64,000 bases of DNA from Candidatus Kutchimonas denitrificans (GCA_011774835.1 JAACAK010000114.1:37068-101067), one strand, 5' to 3'; positions 47,407 through 56,175 are shown, counted from the first letter of the stretch. Made by a program: numbers and translations. The notes: generated by a model not told the origin, from the letters alone.

Positions 47407-48686
47407 TACGGCTCGATTCGCGAGCACCCCATGTAAGGGTGCAGAGCTTCGGGCAGCTCGACGCTTCCATCCTCGCGCTGGTAGTTCTCCAGGACGGCGA
47501 TGACCGTGCGCGGGAGAGCCAGGCCGGAGCCATTCAGCGTGTGGACGTACTCGGGCTTCCCGCCGGCTTCGCGTCGGAAACGGATATCGGCGCGCCGGGC
47601 CTGGTAGTCGGTGCAGTTCGAGCACGACGACACCTCCAGCCAGCGCTCGACGCCGGGCGACCACACCTCCAGATCATAGGTCATCGCGCTGCTGCCGGCC
47701 ATGTCGCCGGCGGCGAGCAACATGACACGGTAGGCCAGACCCAGCGTCTGGAGGATCCGCTCGGCGTGGCCGGTCAGCTCGTCCAGCGCCGCGCCCGAGT
47801 CCTCGGGCCGTTCCAGCCGCACCATCTCCACCTTGTCGAACTGGTGGACGCGAATGATGCCCCGGGTATCGCGACCGGCGGCGCCGGCCTCGCGCCGGAA
47901 GCACGGGGTATACCCGACGAAGCGGCGCGGCAGGTCGTCGGGGCCCAGCACCTCACCACCGTGCAGGTTCGTGAGGGGAACTTCGGCGGTCGGTATCAAC
48001 CAGAGATCATCATCGCCGGCCACCTGGTAGGCGTCGTCGGCGAGCTTCGGCAGCTGGCCGGTCCCGCGCATCGCCTGACCGCGGACCAAATACGGCGGTG
48101 TCACCTCCCGGTAGCCGTGCTCGCGGACGTGCGTGTCGACCATCAGGTTGACCAGCGCCCGCTGCAGACGCGCGCCGAGACCGGTGTAGACCGGGAAGCC
48201 CGAGCCTGACAGCCGGGCCCCGCGCTCCAGATCGAGGACGCTCAGCTCCACGCCCAGCTCCCAGTGCGGCTTTCGCCACGGGGCCGCCGACAGCGGTTCG
48301 CCCCAGGAGCGGATCGATTCGTTCGCCGACTCGTCGCCCGCCGGAACCTCGGGCAGCGGCGTGTTCGGGATCAGGAGCAGCAGCTCCTCGATCTGCGCCT
48401 CCGCCGCCGTCAGCTGCCTGTCGAATTCCCCGATCCGATCGCTCACCTCCTTCATGGCGGCGATCAGCTCCCCGGCGTCCTCGCCGGCCTTCTTGCGATC
48501 GGCGATCTCCTTCGATGTCTGGTTCCGCCGCGCCTTCAGCCCCTCGACGTCCTGGATGACCGCACGCCGCTCCGCGTCGAGGGCGATCACCTGGTCGATC
48601 TGCCCGGCGACGTCCGGATCACCGCGCTTGGCCAGCTCCTGCTTGACCGCGTCGGTCTCGAACCGTATCCGCTTGAGGTCGAGCAT
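47406..48686 (-). CDS. serS: Seryl-tRNA synthetase
   Basis: 426 aa. It charges tRNA-Ser (and tRNA-Sec if present). The N-terminal antiparallel coiled coil (about residues 25-100) binds the long variable arm. Class II motifs: motif 2 YTPCFRREAGAAGRDTRGIIRVHQFDKVEM near residue 260 and motif 3 LNGSGLALPRTVIAVLENYQ near residue 385. The serine-binding TXE segment is IPTAEVPLTN. It lies 21 bp after the lipoprotein gene and overlaps the kinase by one base, so three functionally unrelated genes are linked. Confidence 0.97.
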   Translation of the reverse strand: MLDLKRIRFETDAVKQELAKRGDPDVAGQIDQVIALDAERRAVIQDVEGLKARRNQTSKEIADRKKAGEDAGELIAAMKEVSDRIGEFDRQLTAAEAQIEELLLLIPNTPLPEVPAGDESANESIRSWGEPLSAAPWRKPHWELGVELSVLDLERGARLSGSGFPVYTGLGARLQRALVNLMVDTHVREHGYREVTPPYLVRGQAMRGTGQLPKLADDAYQVAGDDDLWLIPTAEVPLTNLHGGEVLGPDDLPRRFVGYTPCFRREAGAAGRDTRGIIRVHQFDKVEMVRLERPEDSGAALDELTGHAERILQTLGLAYRVMLLAAGDMAGSSAMTYDLEVWSPGVERWLEVSSCSNCTDYQARRADIRFRREAGGKPEYVHTLNGSGLALPRTVIAVLENYQREDGSVELPEALHPYMGCSRIEP

Positions 48687-48707
48687 GCCGGGACCTGGAC
48701 CGCCGTC

Positions 48708-49277
48708 TTAACCCGAGAAGGTGGTTTCGTCGCAGTTGGGGTTCCACAAGATGCGGAACTGCAACCGTACCGGGTCGCCTTCGAGATCCAGCACTTCCAG
48801 CTTGGCGTACACCCGGCATGGGAGCGACAGGCTGGGATCGGGACGGCTCCGAATCGCGTAGGTCTGGCCCACCGCGACAGGTGTCGGGTCGACGGCCTCG
48901 TAGTTCTCCGCTTCGCCGGTGACCACGGTCACGTCGTCGAACGACGGCTGCAGCGCCCGGACCCCGCTGGAGACTTCCAGCCCGTCGAAGAAGCCACGCG
49001 GGACCAGTGACGGCTGGCCGTCGATCACGGCGAACACCACATCCCACTGGCCGGAAACATCGACGCGCGGTGTGGTCGGGATCCCGTTGCCGCGTCCCGA
49101 AACGATGTTCAGCGCGCTCGGCCGATCGATGGGTCCGTCGACGAGATCGTAGAGCGTGGTCTGCAGCGGCTCCTCCGGCAGCGGGAAGGACGGGTCACCG
49201 CTGTCGCCGCAAGCAGTCAGCGCGGCCAGGCTCGGCAGAGCCACGGCCGCCAGGCGGAGAAGTCGACGGATACTCAT
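48708..49277 (-). CDS. Putative lipoprotein of unknown function
   Basis: 189 aa. The signal peptide ends AALTAC with lipidated Cys23. The rest is a beta-rich domain of about 165 residues with VDVSGQWDVVFAVIDG, LVPRGFFDGLEVSS and a C-terminal Cys pair (LPCRVYAKLEV and WNPNCDETTFSG) likely to form a disulfide in the periplasm. No family is recognised. A TTGACA promoter lies just upstream with almost no leader, so expression may be constitutive. Confidence 0.75.
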   Translation of the reverse strand: MSIRRLLRLAAVALPSLAALTACGDSGDPSFPLPEEPLQTTLYDLVDGPIDRPSALNIVSGRGNGIPTTPRVDVSGQWDVVFAVIDGQPSLVPRGFFDGLEVSSGVRALQPSFDDVTVVTGEAENYEAVDPTPVAVGQTYAIRSRPDPSLSLPCRVYAKLEVLDLEGDPVRLQFRILWNPNCDETTFSG

Positions 49278-49289
49278 GATGACCGGGCA

Positions 49290-49318
49290 ACCTTATCTGG
49301 CCGCGCGGTGACTGTCAA
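49290..49318 (-). promoter_or_regulatory. Promoter of the lipoprotein-serS-kinase-pcrA unit
   Basis: TTGACA (49318-49313), 17-bp spacer, TAAGGT (49295-49290) on the minus strand. The ATG is only 12 nt after the -10 box, leaving a 5' leader of about 6 nt, and there is no Shine-Dalgarno sequence. It is divergent from the promoter at 49340-49369. Confidence 0.55.
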
Positions 49319-49339
49319 GCGGGAAAACCCCATGAAAAC

Positions 49340-49369
49340 TTGACTTCAGGCACTCGAGCGGACTAGCTT
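49340..49369 (+). promoter_or_regulatory. Promoter of the roadblock-mannose-1-P guanylyltransferase unit
   Basis: TTGACT (49340-49345), 18-bp spacer, TAGCTT (49364-49369), then a leader of about 32 nt with TAGGAG 5-6 nt before the ATG. Its -35 is 21 bp from the -35 of the divergent promoter, so a factor binding between them could affect both. Confidence 0.5.
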
Positions 49370-49406
49370 TGCCTCATTCCCGCCACCCACCACCTGTAGG
49401 AGCCGG

Positions 49407-49760
49407 ATGCCGACACTCAAGGATCTGCTTGCCAGACTCTCGAAGCGTTCTGAAGTCGAAGCCGTCTACGTCGTGGGGCAGGACGGCCTGCTGATCGACC
49501 GTTCGGGTGCGGACGGCAGCGACGCCGAAGCGGTGGCCGCCATGGCGCCGAACCTCATGAACAACGCGCGGGATCTGGGGGTTGCCGCCAGCCATGAGGG
49601 GCTGCGAACGGCCGTGGTCGAATACTCCGACGGGGTGGCGATCGTAACCGACGTCTCGCCGGAGATGCTGCTGGTGACGTTCGTCAAGCCGGGCGTGCCG
49701 TTCGGCGCCCTGCTGTACGAGCTGCGGCACAACCGCGAACAGATCGCCAAGCTCATCTAG
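49407..49760 (+). CDS. Roadblock/LC7-domain protein
   Basis: 117 aa, one roadblock/LC7 domain: LLARLSKRSEVEAVYVVGQDGLLIDRSGADGSDAEAVAAM followed by VVEYSDGVAIVTDVSPEMLLVTFVKPGVPFGALLYEL. These small dimers regulate Ras-like GTPases such as MglA (MglB) or bind ParA/MinD-like ATPases. No GTPase gene lies nearby. It precedes the mannose-1-phosphate guanylyltransferase gene by 33 bp, possibly sharing an mRNA. Confidence 0.88.
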   Translation: MPTLKDLLARLSKRSEVEAVYVVGQDGLLIDRSGADGSDAEAVAAMAPNLMNNARDLGVAASHEGLRTAVVEYSDGVAIVTDVSPEMLLVTFVKPGVPFGALLYELRHNREQIAKLI

Positions 49761-49793
49761 GAGACGCGAGATTACGGGACCGGGGGCTTCGGG

Positions 49794-50861
49794 GTGAACG
49801 ACGGCACCGGTTTCGAGCGCTGGGTCGTCATACTGGCCGGCGGCATCGGGTCGCGCTTCTGGCCGGCGAGCACGCCGCGACGCCCGAAGCAGTTCCTGGC
49901 CCTCGGCGGTGCCCGGCCCCTGATCGTCGACACCGTCGATCGCGCCGAGCGGCTGGCGCCCGCTGGCCGGGTGCTGATCGTCGCGGGAGCGGCGCTGCAG
50001 CCTCATATCGAACGCCACCTGCCGGAATTCCCGTCGGAATGCCTGCTGCTGGAACCCCAGGCCCGGGGCACCGCCGCGGCCCTCGCCTGGGCGGCGACCG
50101 TGATTCGCGACCGGGCGGACGACCCGGAGCGGGCGGTCATGGTCTCGCTCCACTCGGACCACGTGATCCGTCCCGTCGACCGTTTCGTCGACACGCTGGG
50201 GCGCGCCGTCGACGCCGCCGGCCGGCTCGACCGGCTGCTGGCGATCGGCGTCACGCCCGACCGGCCGGAGACCGGCTACGGCTACATGGAGGTGGGCGGG
50301 CCGCTGGACGAGGGCGTGCTGGAGATCCGGCGCTTCGTCGAGAAGCCGGATCGTGAGACGGCGGAGGGTTACATCGAGAGGGGCGACTTCCTCTGGAACT
50401 CGGGCATGTTCGTCTGGCGCCCGACCTTCCTGCTCGCCCAGCTCGCTGCGCACGCGCCGGAGCTGGCAGGCGAGCTGGGGCGCCTGGACCGCGGCGACAT
50501 CGAGGGGTTCTTCGCCGCGATCCCGAACCTGACCATCGATCACGGCCTGATGGAGCGGAGCCCCCACATCGCGACGGTCAAAGCGGACTTCGCCTGGGAC
50601 GATGTCGGCGCCTGGGCGGCCCTGCTCCGCGTCTTCCCCCGTGACGATGACGGCAACCTGCTCATCGGCCACGGCCAAGCGGTGGACTCGCGGAACAACC
50701 TGATCTGGGCCGAGGACGGCCCGGTGGTCACCTTCGACTGCGATGACCTGCTGGTGGTCCGCGCGTTCGGCATCACGTTAGTCGCGCCGCTGGAGCGGAG
50801 CGCCGACCTGAAGCGGCTGCTGGCGGAGCTGCCGGAGAAACTGCGGGAAGGCGAGATTTAG
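49794..50861 (+). CDS. Mannose-1-phosphate guanylyltransferase
   Basis: 355 aa from a GTG with a GGGG-type site upstream. It makes GDP-mannose from mannose-1-phosphate and GTP for polysaccharides or glycolipids. The nucleotidyltransferase signature GGIGSRFWPASTPRRPKQFLAL is at residues 16-37; further markers are QARGTAAALAWAA, VSLHSDHVI, ETGYGYMEVGGP and FVEKPDRETAEGYI near residue 180, and WDDVGAWAAL near residue 265. There is no phosphomannose isomerase cupin domain at the C-terminus, so it is the monofunctional form. Confidence 0.93.
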   Translation: MNDGTGFERWVVILAGGIGSRFWPASTPRRPKQFLALGGARPLIVDTVDRAERLAPAGRVLIVAGAALQPHIERHLPEFPSECLLLEPQARGTAAALAWAATVIRDRADDPERAVMVSLHSDHVIRPVDRFVDTLGRAVDAAGRLDRLLAIGVTPDRPETGYGYMEVGGPLDEGVLEIRRFVEKPDRETAEGYIERGDFLWNSGMFVWRPTFLLAQLAAHAPELAGELGRLDRGDIEGFFAAIPNLTIDHGLMERSPHIATVKADFAWDDVGAWAALLRVFPRDDDGNLLIGHGQAVDSRNNLIWAEDGPVVTFDCDDLLVVRAFGITLVAPLERSADLKRLLAELPEKLREGEI

Positions 50862-50894
50862 ATGGGAGTTCGGGAGTTCGGGAGGTTGGAGGTC

Positions 50895-50982
50895 GGGATT
50901 CCGAGTTGGGGAAGTTCGAGTTCTCTCCGAATTGCTGAAGCGGGTTCGGGGATTCGGGGATTCGGGGATTCGGGGAGGTAGG
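50895..50982 (+). repeat. Interspersed 88-bp G-rich repeat, copy 2
   Basis: This copy ends in four near-perfect GATTCGGG-type units and shares the invariant CGAGTTCTCTCCGAAT block and overall 76 of 88 positions with the minus-strand copy at 6835-6922. It separates the guanylyltransferase gene from the next gene and overlaps its likely ribosome binding site (GGGGAGGTAGGG). Confidence 0.85.
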
Positions 50983-50989
50983 GAGTGGC

Positions 50990-52213
50990 ATGACCGTCGG
51001 GCTTGTCATTTTCGACGATCGAGTGGCGCAGGCGTGGGAGCCGTTCGCTCTCACCCGACCGGCTGGCGAGCTGGTGTTCGGCGCGATGACGCTGGGCCGG
51101 CGGGCCGAGCGGGTCTTCGGCGTCGAGTGTCTCGGCCACCTGGCCGCCGAGCATCTGGTCGATTTCCACGAGCCGGGCGGCAGACCCGTTTTGCAGCCCG
51201 ATGACCTGCCGCAGGATCGCGACCTGATCTTCTGGAGCGCTCGGGTCGCTCCCGATCTCGGGCAGCGCCTCCCGACGCCGGACGGGGCCGCCACATACCT
51301 GGTCGACGGCGAGCCGGCGGGGTTCTACGCGCCGGCGGGCGCGCTGCCCGACCCGGCGGCGCTGGACGAGCCGGGCGCCGCCGCGGTGACCGGCGCTTCC
51401 ATCCCGGTGGAAGGGCGCCGTCTCGCGGAGATCTGGGAGCTGATGCTCCACACGCCGGAGCAGCTCGGGCGCGACCTGGCCGAGAGCGGCGTGGCGCCGG
51501 CCAAGAAGCTGCCCGACGGGGTCTACCGGCAGGGCGACGCGCCGCTCCGCCTCGCCGCCGACGTACGAATCGAGCCGGGCACGCTGTTCGACACCCGCGA
51601 CGGCCCGATCCTGATCGAAGAGGGAACGGAGATCCGGGCCGGCACCCGTCTGGACGGCCCGGCCCGGATCGGACCCCGCTCGCGCCTGCTGGGCGGTTCG
51701 TTCGCGAGGCTGGCGGCGGGTCCCTTCTCGTACCTGCGAGGCGAGGTGTCGGAAACCGTCGTGCTGGGCTACAGCAACAAGGCGCACGACGGCTACCTGG
51801 GGCACGCCTACATCGGTCGCTGGGTGAACCTGGGCGCCTTCACGACCAACAGCGATCTGAAGAACAACTACCGCCCGGTCCGGGTCTGGACGCCTGGTGG
51901 CGTCCAGGACACTGGCCAGCTGAAGATCGGCTGCTTCCTGGGGGATCACGTGAAGACGGGGATCGGACTGCTGCTCGGGACTGGCACGGTGGTGGGTGCC
52001 GGGGCTAATGTATACGGGAACGAGATGCCGCCGGTCTACGTCCCACCGTTCAGCTGGGGGCAGGGCGGCGCGCTGGGAGAGTATCGCCTGCCGGAATTCC
52101 TGGAAGCCGCGGAAACGGTGATGGCGAGACGTGAGGTGACACTGGACGAGCGCGGGCGGCGCCATCTGGAGCGCTGCTGGCGCCGAGGACGGGACGAAGG
52201 GCGGGGCGGATGA
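50990..52213 (+). CDS. GlmU-like putative sugar nucleotidyltransferase (NTP_transf_4 plus left-handed beta helix)
   Basis: 407 aa. The N-terminal half (about 1-190) resembles the NTP_transf_4 domain of Bacteroidota proteins (FDDRVAQAWEPFALTRPAGELVFGAMTLGRRAE), lacking the classical GGxGTR loop. The C-terminal half is a left-handed beta helix: AAGPFSYLRGEVSETVVLGYSNKAHDGYLGHAYIGRWVNLGAFTTNSDLKNNYRPV, with the acyltransferase-type His in KAHDGYLGHAYIG, ending in GVGVGA-type turns. Likely a UDP-sugar pyrophosphorylase/acyltransferase, substrate unknown. It overlaps the next gene by 4 bp. Confidence 0.82.
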   Translation: MTVGLVIFDDRVAQAWEPFALTRPAGELVFGAMTLGRRAERVFGVECLGHLAAEHLVDFHEPGGRPVLQPDDLPQDRDLIFWSARVAPDLGQRLPTPDGAATYLVDGEPAGFYAPAGALPDPAALDEPGAAAVTGASIPVEGRRLAEIWELMLHTPEQLGRDLAESGVAPAKKLPDGVYRQGDAPLRLAADVRIEPGTLFDTRDGPILIEEGTEIRAGTRLDGPARIGPRSRLLGGSFARLAAGPFSYLRGEVSETVVLGYSNKAHDGYLGHAYIGRWVNLGAFTTNSDLKNNYRPVRVWTPGGVQDTGQLKIGCFLGDHVKTGIGLLLGTGTVVGAGANVYGNEMPPVYVPPFSWGQGGALGEYRLPEFLEAAETVMARREVTLDERGRRHLERCWRRGRDEGRGG

Positions 52214-53046
52214 GCTTTCGGGTACACGTGCTGGGCAGCGGCAGTCGCGGCAACTCCATTCTACTCGATACTTCCGAAACACGCATACTGGTCGACGCCG
52301 GCTTCAGCGGCCGGGCGATCGAGCGTCGACTCGCGGCGCTGGAGATCCCGACCGACACGATCGCGGCGCTGGTGATCACTCACGAGCACCGCGATCACAC
52401 CCAGGGGATGGGGATCTTCTCGCGTCGCTGGAAGATCCCGATCCACATCGCGGGCGCGACGGCCCGCAGCTGCGCGGGCCTGCTCAGCGGCGCGGAGGAG
52501 ATCCACCACTACGATGTGAAGCGGCCGTTCGAGCTCGGCGACCTGCGGATCGAGCCGTTCCTGACCTGCCACGATGCCATCGACCCGATCGGCGTGACGA
52601 TTCGTCAGCGCGGCAGCGGGTTGAAAGTCGGGGTCGCCACTGACCTCGGGACGCCGACCGTTTCGGTCCGTCACGCGCTGCGGCTCTGCCACCTGCTCAT
52701 TCTCGAGGCGAACCACGACGAGCTGATGTTGCGGGAAGGGCCCTACCCGTGGTCGGTGAAGGCGCGCATCGCGGGCCGCCACGGCCACCTGTCGAACCGG
52801 GCCTCCGCCCAGCTGGGCCTCGAGCTGATGCACGAGGGTCTGGCCGGCATCGTACTGGCCCACCTGAGCCAGGAGTGCAACGATCCCGAGCTGGCGGCCG
52901 AGGCCGTAGGGACCGAGCTGAGGAAGAAGGGATACGAGGGGCCGCTCAAGGTCGCCCTGCAGGACGAGCCCCTCGCCGACCTCGACGTCGGCGCCCTGGC
53001 CGCCGCCGTGCGCACGCCGCAGCTGGGTCTTTTTTCCGAGCTCTGA
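52210..53046 (+). CDS. MBL-fold metallohydrolase (WalJ/YycJ-like)
   Basis: 278 aa. The fold begins FRVHVLGSGSRGNSILLDTSETRILVDAGFS; the metal motif HxHxDH is THEHRDHTQG near residue 58, with further ligands in TCHDAIDPIG (His) and VGVATDLGTP (Asp), and AHLSQECNDP near residue 215 (His). This pattern matches YycJ/WalJ, linked to cell-wall coordination of DNA replication in Gram-positives and possibly an exonuclease. It may also be a general phosphodiesterase. Convergent rseP ends 9 bp downstream. Confidence 0.88.
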   Translation: MSFRVHVLGSGSRGNSILLDTSETRILVDAGFSGRAIERRLAALEIPTDTIAALVITHEHRDHTQGMGIFSRRWKIPIHIAGATARSCAGLLSGAEEIHHYDVKRPFELGDLRIEPFLTCHDAIDPIGVTIRQRGSGLKVGVATDLGTPTVSVRHALRLCHLLILEANHDELMLREGPYPWSVKARIAGRHGHLSNRASAQLGLELMHEGLAGIVLAHLSQECNDPELAAEAVGTELRKKGYEGPLKVALQDEPLADLDVGALAAAVRTPQLGLFSEL

Positions 53047-53055
53047 TCCGGGAAG

Positions 53056-54153
53056 CTAGCCGCCGAAAATTCGCAGGAAGTCGGCGGTGAAGGCCCATAC
53101 CATCAGCGCCATGATCAGGATGAAGCCCACCTGGCTCATCCGCGCCCGGGCTTCCAGGGACAGCGCCCTGCCCCGGACCGCCTCGATCCCTAAGAAGACG
53201 AGATGGCCGCCATCGAGGATCGGGATGGGCAGCAAGTTCAGCACGGCCAGGTGCACGCTGAGAATCGCCATAAAGGCGATGAACGCCGCCGCGCCGGCAC
53301 GCGCTGCCTGGCCCGACATCTGGCCGATCAGGACCGGCCCCCCGATGTCCCTCGCCGACGCCTGGCCCGTCACCACGTCACCCAAAAACTCGAGGATCAG
53401 CCAGGAGAGCTCGCCGGTCCGGGTCACGCCCAGCGACATGGCCTCGGGCAGGCCGAGCCCCCGGACCGGGTTGTCGGTGTCGAGGGTCAGGCCGACCCGG
53501 CCCAGGGAGAGGGCGGTGTCCGCGCCGGTCGCCGGGTTGGTGACGACCGTGTCGAACCTGGCGATGTCGGTGGTAAGCTGGATCTCCCGGCCGTCGCGCC
53601 GGATCCGCAGCTGGGCGCTCTCGCCCGGTCGATCCTGTACGGCACCCACGAACTCGTTCCAGGTGGTCACTTCCTCACCGTCGACGGCCAGGATCCGGTC
53701 GCCGGGCTCGATGCCCGCTTCCGCCGCCGGCCAATCCTCGCTGACCTCGCCGATGATGGGCGCGGGCGAGTTGTAGTAGGCCAGGCCGGCGAAGGCGACG
53801 ACCGCGAACAGGAAGTTCATGATCACGCCGGCCGAGATCACGACGGCTCGTGTCCCGATCGGTTTGGAGTCGAAGCGACGCTCCGGCGGCACCTCGAGCT
53901 CCGACTTGCCACCCTCCAGCTTCTCCAGCGCCTCTTCCTCGCCCATCCCCGCCATCTTGACGTAGCCGCCCAACGGCAGGGCCGAGATCACGTATTCGGT
54001 CTCGCCGATCGTAAAACCCCAGACCTTCGGGCCGAGACCGATGGAGAACCGCGGCACGGCGATCCCCGCCAGCTTGGCCGTCACGAAGTGGCCCAGCTCG
54101 TGCACGAAGATCAGCACGCCGAGAACGATGACGAACGCGAGTACCGTCTGCAT
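53056..54153 (-). CDS. rseP: Site-2 membrane zinc protease RseP
   Basis: 365 aa with about four transmembrane helices. It cleaves anti-sigma factors and remnant signal peptides in the membrane. The zinc motif HELGH is at residues 18-22 and the LDG motif is in NLLPIPILDGGHLVFLG near residue 320. One PDZ domain spans about residues 130-200 (SEDWPAAEAGIEPGDRILAVDGEEV). E. coli RseP has two PDZ domains; a single one is common elsewhere. It ends the S2/EF-Ts/lipid operon, one base after dxr. Confidence 0.94.
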   Translation of the reverse strand: MQTVLAFVIVLGVLIFVHELGHFVTAKLAGIAVPRFSIGLGPKVWGFTIGETEYVISALPLGGYVKMAGMGEEEALEKLEGGKSELEVPPERRFDSKPIGTRAVVISAGVIMNFLFAVVAFAGLAYYNSPAPIIGEVSEDWPAAEAGIEPGDRILAVDGEEVTTWNEFVGAVQDRPGESAQLRIRRDGREIQLTTDIARFDTVVTNPATGADTALSLGRVGLTLDTDNPVRGLGLPEAMSLGVTRTGELSWLILEFLGDVVTGQASARDIGGPVLIGQMSGQAARAGAAAFIAFMAILSVHLAVLNLLPIPILDGGHLVFLGIEAVRGRALSLEARARMSQVGFILIMALMVWAFTADFLRIFGG

Positions 54154-55326
54154 CTATCGCTTCCGCCCTGTCATAGGCTCCCTAGCCTTCAGGCTGGCCG
54201 CCGCCGCCTCCCGCGCCCAGCTGTCGACGCGCCGCACGACCTCCAGCGAGGTGACTTCCTCTATTTCGTGCCGATCCAGCACGTCGCCGATCACCTGGGC
54301 GATCCCCGTGAACGGCAGCTTCCCGTCCAGGAACGCCGCCACCGCCGCCTCGCTGGCCGCGTTGAACGCGGCGGGTGCCGTGCCGCCCGACCGGGCCGCT
54401 TCGCATCCCAGCTCGAAGGCGGGGAAACGGCCGGGCGCGACCGACTCGAAAGAAAGCGAACCGACCTCGGCCAGGTCAAGCGACCGCGCCGGGTAAGGCA
54501 GCCTCTCCGGGTACGTCAGCGCATAGAGCACCGGGATCGCCATCGTCGGGTACCCCAGCTGCGCCAGCACGGATCCATCGTCGAACTCGACCAGCGAGTG
54601 GACGATCGACTGCGGGTGGATCACCACGTCCACCCGCTCGTACGGCACGCCGAACAGGAAATGGGCCTCCACCACCTCGAGCGCCTTGTTGACCAGCGTG
54701 GCCGAATCGATCGTGATCTTCGCTCCCATGTCCCAGGTCGGGTGCCGTAGCGCCTCTTTCGGTGTCACGGTCACCAGCTCCGCCGGATCGCGGTCACGGA
54801 ACGGCCCGCCCGATGCGGTGAGGACCAGCCGCCTCACCGCGTCGGCCCCCGAGCCCTGCAGACACTGAAAGACCGCGCTGTGCTCGCTGTCCACCGGGAT
54901 CAGCTCGCCGCCCTTCTCGGCCAGCGCTCGCATCACCAGCGGGCCGCCGACGACCAGCGACTCCTTGTTCGCCAGCGCCACACGCTTGCCCCCCTCCAGC
55001 GCGACCAGGGTCGGTTCGAGCCCGGCGGCCCCCACCAGCCCGTTGACCACGATCTCGACGTCGGGATGCGTCGCGGCCTCCAGCACCGCATCGGTCCCGC
55101 AGGCCAGCCGGCAACCGTCCACGCGTTCGGCGGGCAGCGAGTCATCGTCCGCCAGAACCGCGAGCTCGGCGTTCTGGTTCCGGGCCTGCTCCAGAAGGGT
55201 GTCGGCGCTCTTGTTCGCCGTCAGCGCGACCACACGGAAGCGGTCGGGGTGCGCCCCGATCACCTCGAGGGTGGTCTTGCCGATCGACCCGGTCGAACCG
55301 AGTATCGCGATGCCGCGGCGCTCCAT
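54154..55326 (-). CDS. dxr: 1-deoxy-D-xylulose 5-phosphate reductoisomerase
   Basis: 390 aa. It makes MEP from DXP with NADPH in the non-mevalonate isoprenoid pathway and is the fosmidomycin target. The N-terminal Rossmann motif is ILGSTGSIGKTTLEVIGAHP; substrate and metal ligands lie in DSEHSAVFQCLQG near residue 145 and the MGAKITIDSATLVNKALEVVEAHFLFGVPYERVDVVIHPQSIVHSLVEF region near residue 205. The position between cdsA and rseP is common in bacteria. Confidence 0.97.
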   Translation of the reverse strand: MERRGIAILGSTGSIGKTTLEVIGAHPDRFRVVALTANKSADTLLEQARNQNAELAVLADDDSLPAERVDGCRLACGTDAVLEAATHPDVEIVVNGLVGAAGLEPTLVALEGGKRVALANKESLVVGGPLVMRALAEKGGELIPVDSEHSAVFQCLQGSGADAVRRLVLTASGGPFRDRDPAELVTVTPKEALRHPTWDMGAKITIDSATLVNKALEVVEAHFLFGVPYERVDVVIHPQSIVHSLVEFDDGSVLAQLGYPTMAIPVLYALTYPERLPYPARSLDLAEVGSLSFESVAPGRFPAFELGCEAARSGGTAPAAFNAASEAAVAAFLDGKLPFTGIAQVIGDVLDRHEIEEVTSLEVVRRVDSWAREAAAASLKAREPMTGRKR

Positions 55327-55332
55327 TCCGCT

Positions 55333-56175
55333 CTACACTCCCACCAGAATCAGGTACGCGTATGTGACGGGAAAGGCGAACAGCAAGGAGTCGACCCGAT
55401 CGAGAAAGCCGCCGTGGCCTGGTATCAGGTTCGAACTGTCTTTCACGCCGCACTCCCGCTTGAAGCGCGACTCGAACAGGTCGCCCGCCTGCCCCGCGGC
55501 CGAGACCAGCGCGCCGAAGCCGATCGCCGCGCCGACGCTCATCGTCCACCCGACTATCGAGTCGGTCAGCTCCAGCCAGAGCACGGCGCCAGCCGCCGTG
55601 GCGACCAGGCCGGCGATCGCACCCTCCCACGTCTTCTTCGGGCTGATCGTCGGTGCGAACGGGCGGCGGCCCAGCCCCTTTCCGATGAAGTAAGCGGCCG
55701 TGTCACCCAGCCACGTGATCGCCACCGGGAAGAAGACGATCGCCGCGCCCCGGGTGCCCGCCAGCGGGTCTAACGCCCGCAGCCAGACCACGAAGGCGAG
55801 GAGCAGACCGGTGTAAACCGCCCCGAAGGCCGTGGTCACCGTGGCCAGCCCCGGCTGCGCCGCCGCCGGCCGTCGGATCGACTCGCCCGCCAGCACGGCC
55901 AGCGTCAACACGACGGCCCAGATCACGAAGCGGCCCGGCGGTATCGCGACGGCCATCAGCACGTAAAGCAGCGCCAGCCAGCCCGACACCCAGGGGGCCG
56001 CGGGCACACCGCGCCGGACGTGCATGCGGCCGAACTCCCAGCCCGCGGCCGCGGCGATGATCGCCACCAGGCTGGCCAGCCAGTAGCCGCCCAGATAGGC
56101 GAGGAACGCGGTCAGGGGGATGCCGACCAGGGCCACGCCCACTCGCTTCGCGAGCTCGCCGCCGGACCCGGCCAT
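55333..56175 (-). CDS. cdsA: Phosphatidate cytidylyltransferase
   Basis: 280 aa from the ATG at 56175, which overlaps the uppS stop (TGATG); longer in-frame sequence lies inside uppS. It makes CDP-diacylglycerol from phosphatidic acid and CTP in the membrane, with about eight transmembrane helices. The C-terminal signature is SRFKRECGVKDSSNLIPGHGGFLDRVDS, containing the conserved Asp residues. It supplies precursors for all major phospholipids. Confidence 0.95.
   Translation of the reverse strand: MAGSGGELAKRVGVALVGIPLTAFLAYLGGYWLASLVAIIAAAAGWEFGRMHVRRGVPAAPWVSGWLALLYVLMAVAIPPGRFVIWAVVLTLAVLAGESIRRPAAAQPGLATVTTAFGAVYTGLLLAFVVWLRALDPLAGTRGAAIVFFPVAITWLGDTAAYFIGKGLGRRPFAPTISPKKTWEGAIAGLVATAAGAVLWLELTDSIVGWTMSVGAAIGFGALVSAAGQAGDLFESRFKRECGVKDSSNLIPGHGGFLDRVDSLLFAFPVTYAYLILVGV

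Noticed and set aside
50941..50982. Run of GATTCGGG-type units considered as a CRISPR or microsatellite
   Set aside because: The units are contiguous with no spacers and belong to a longer 88-bp element that has a second copy.
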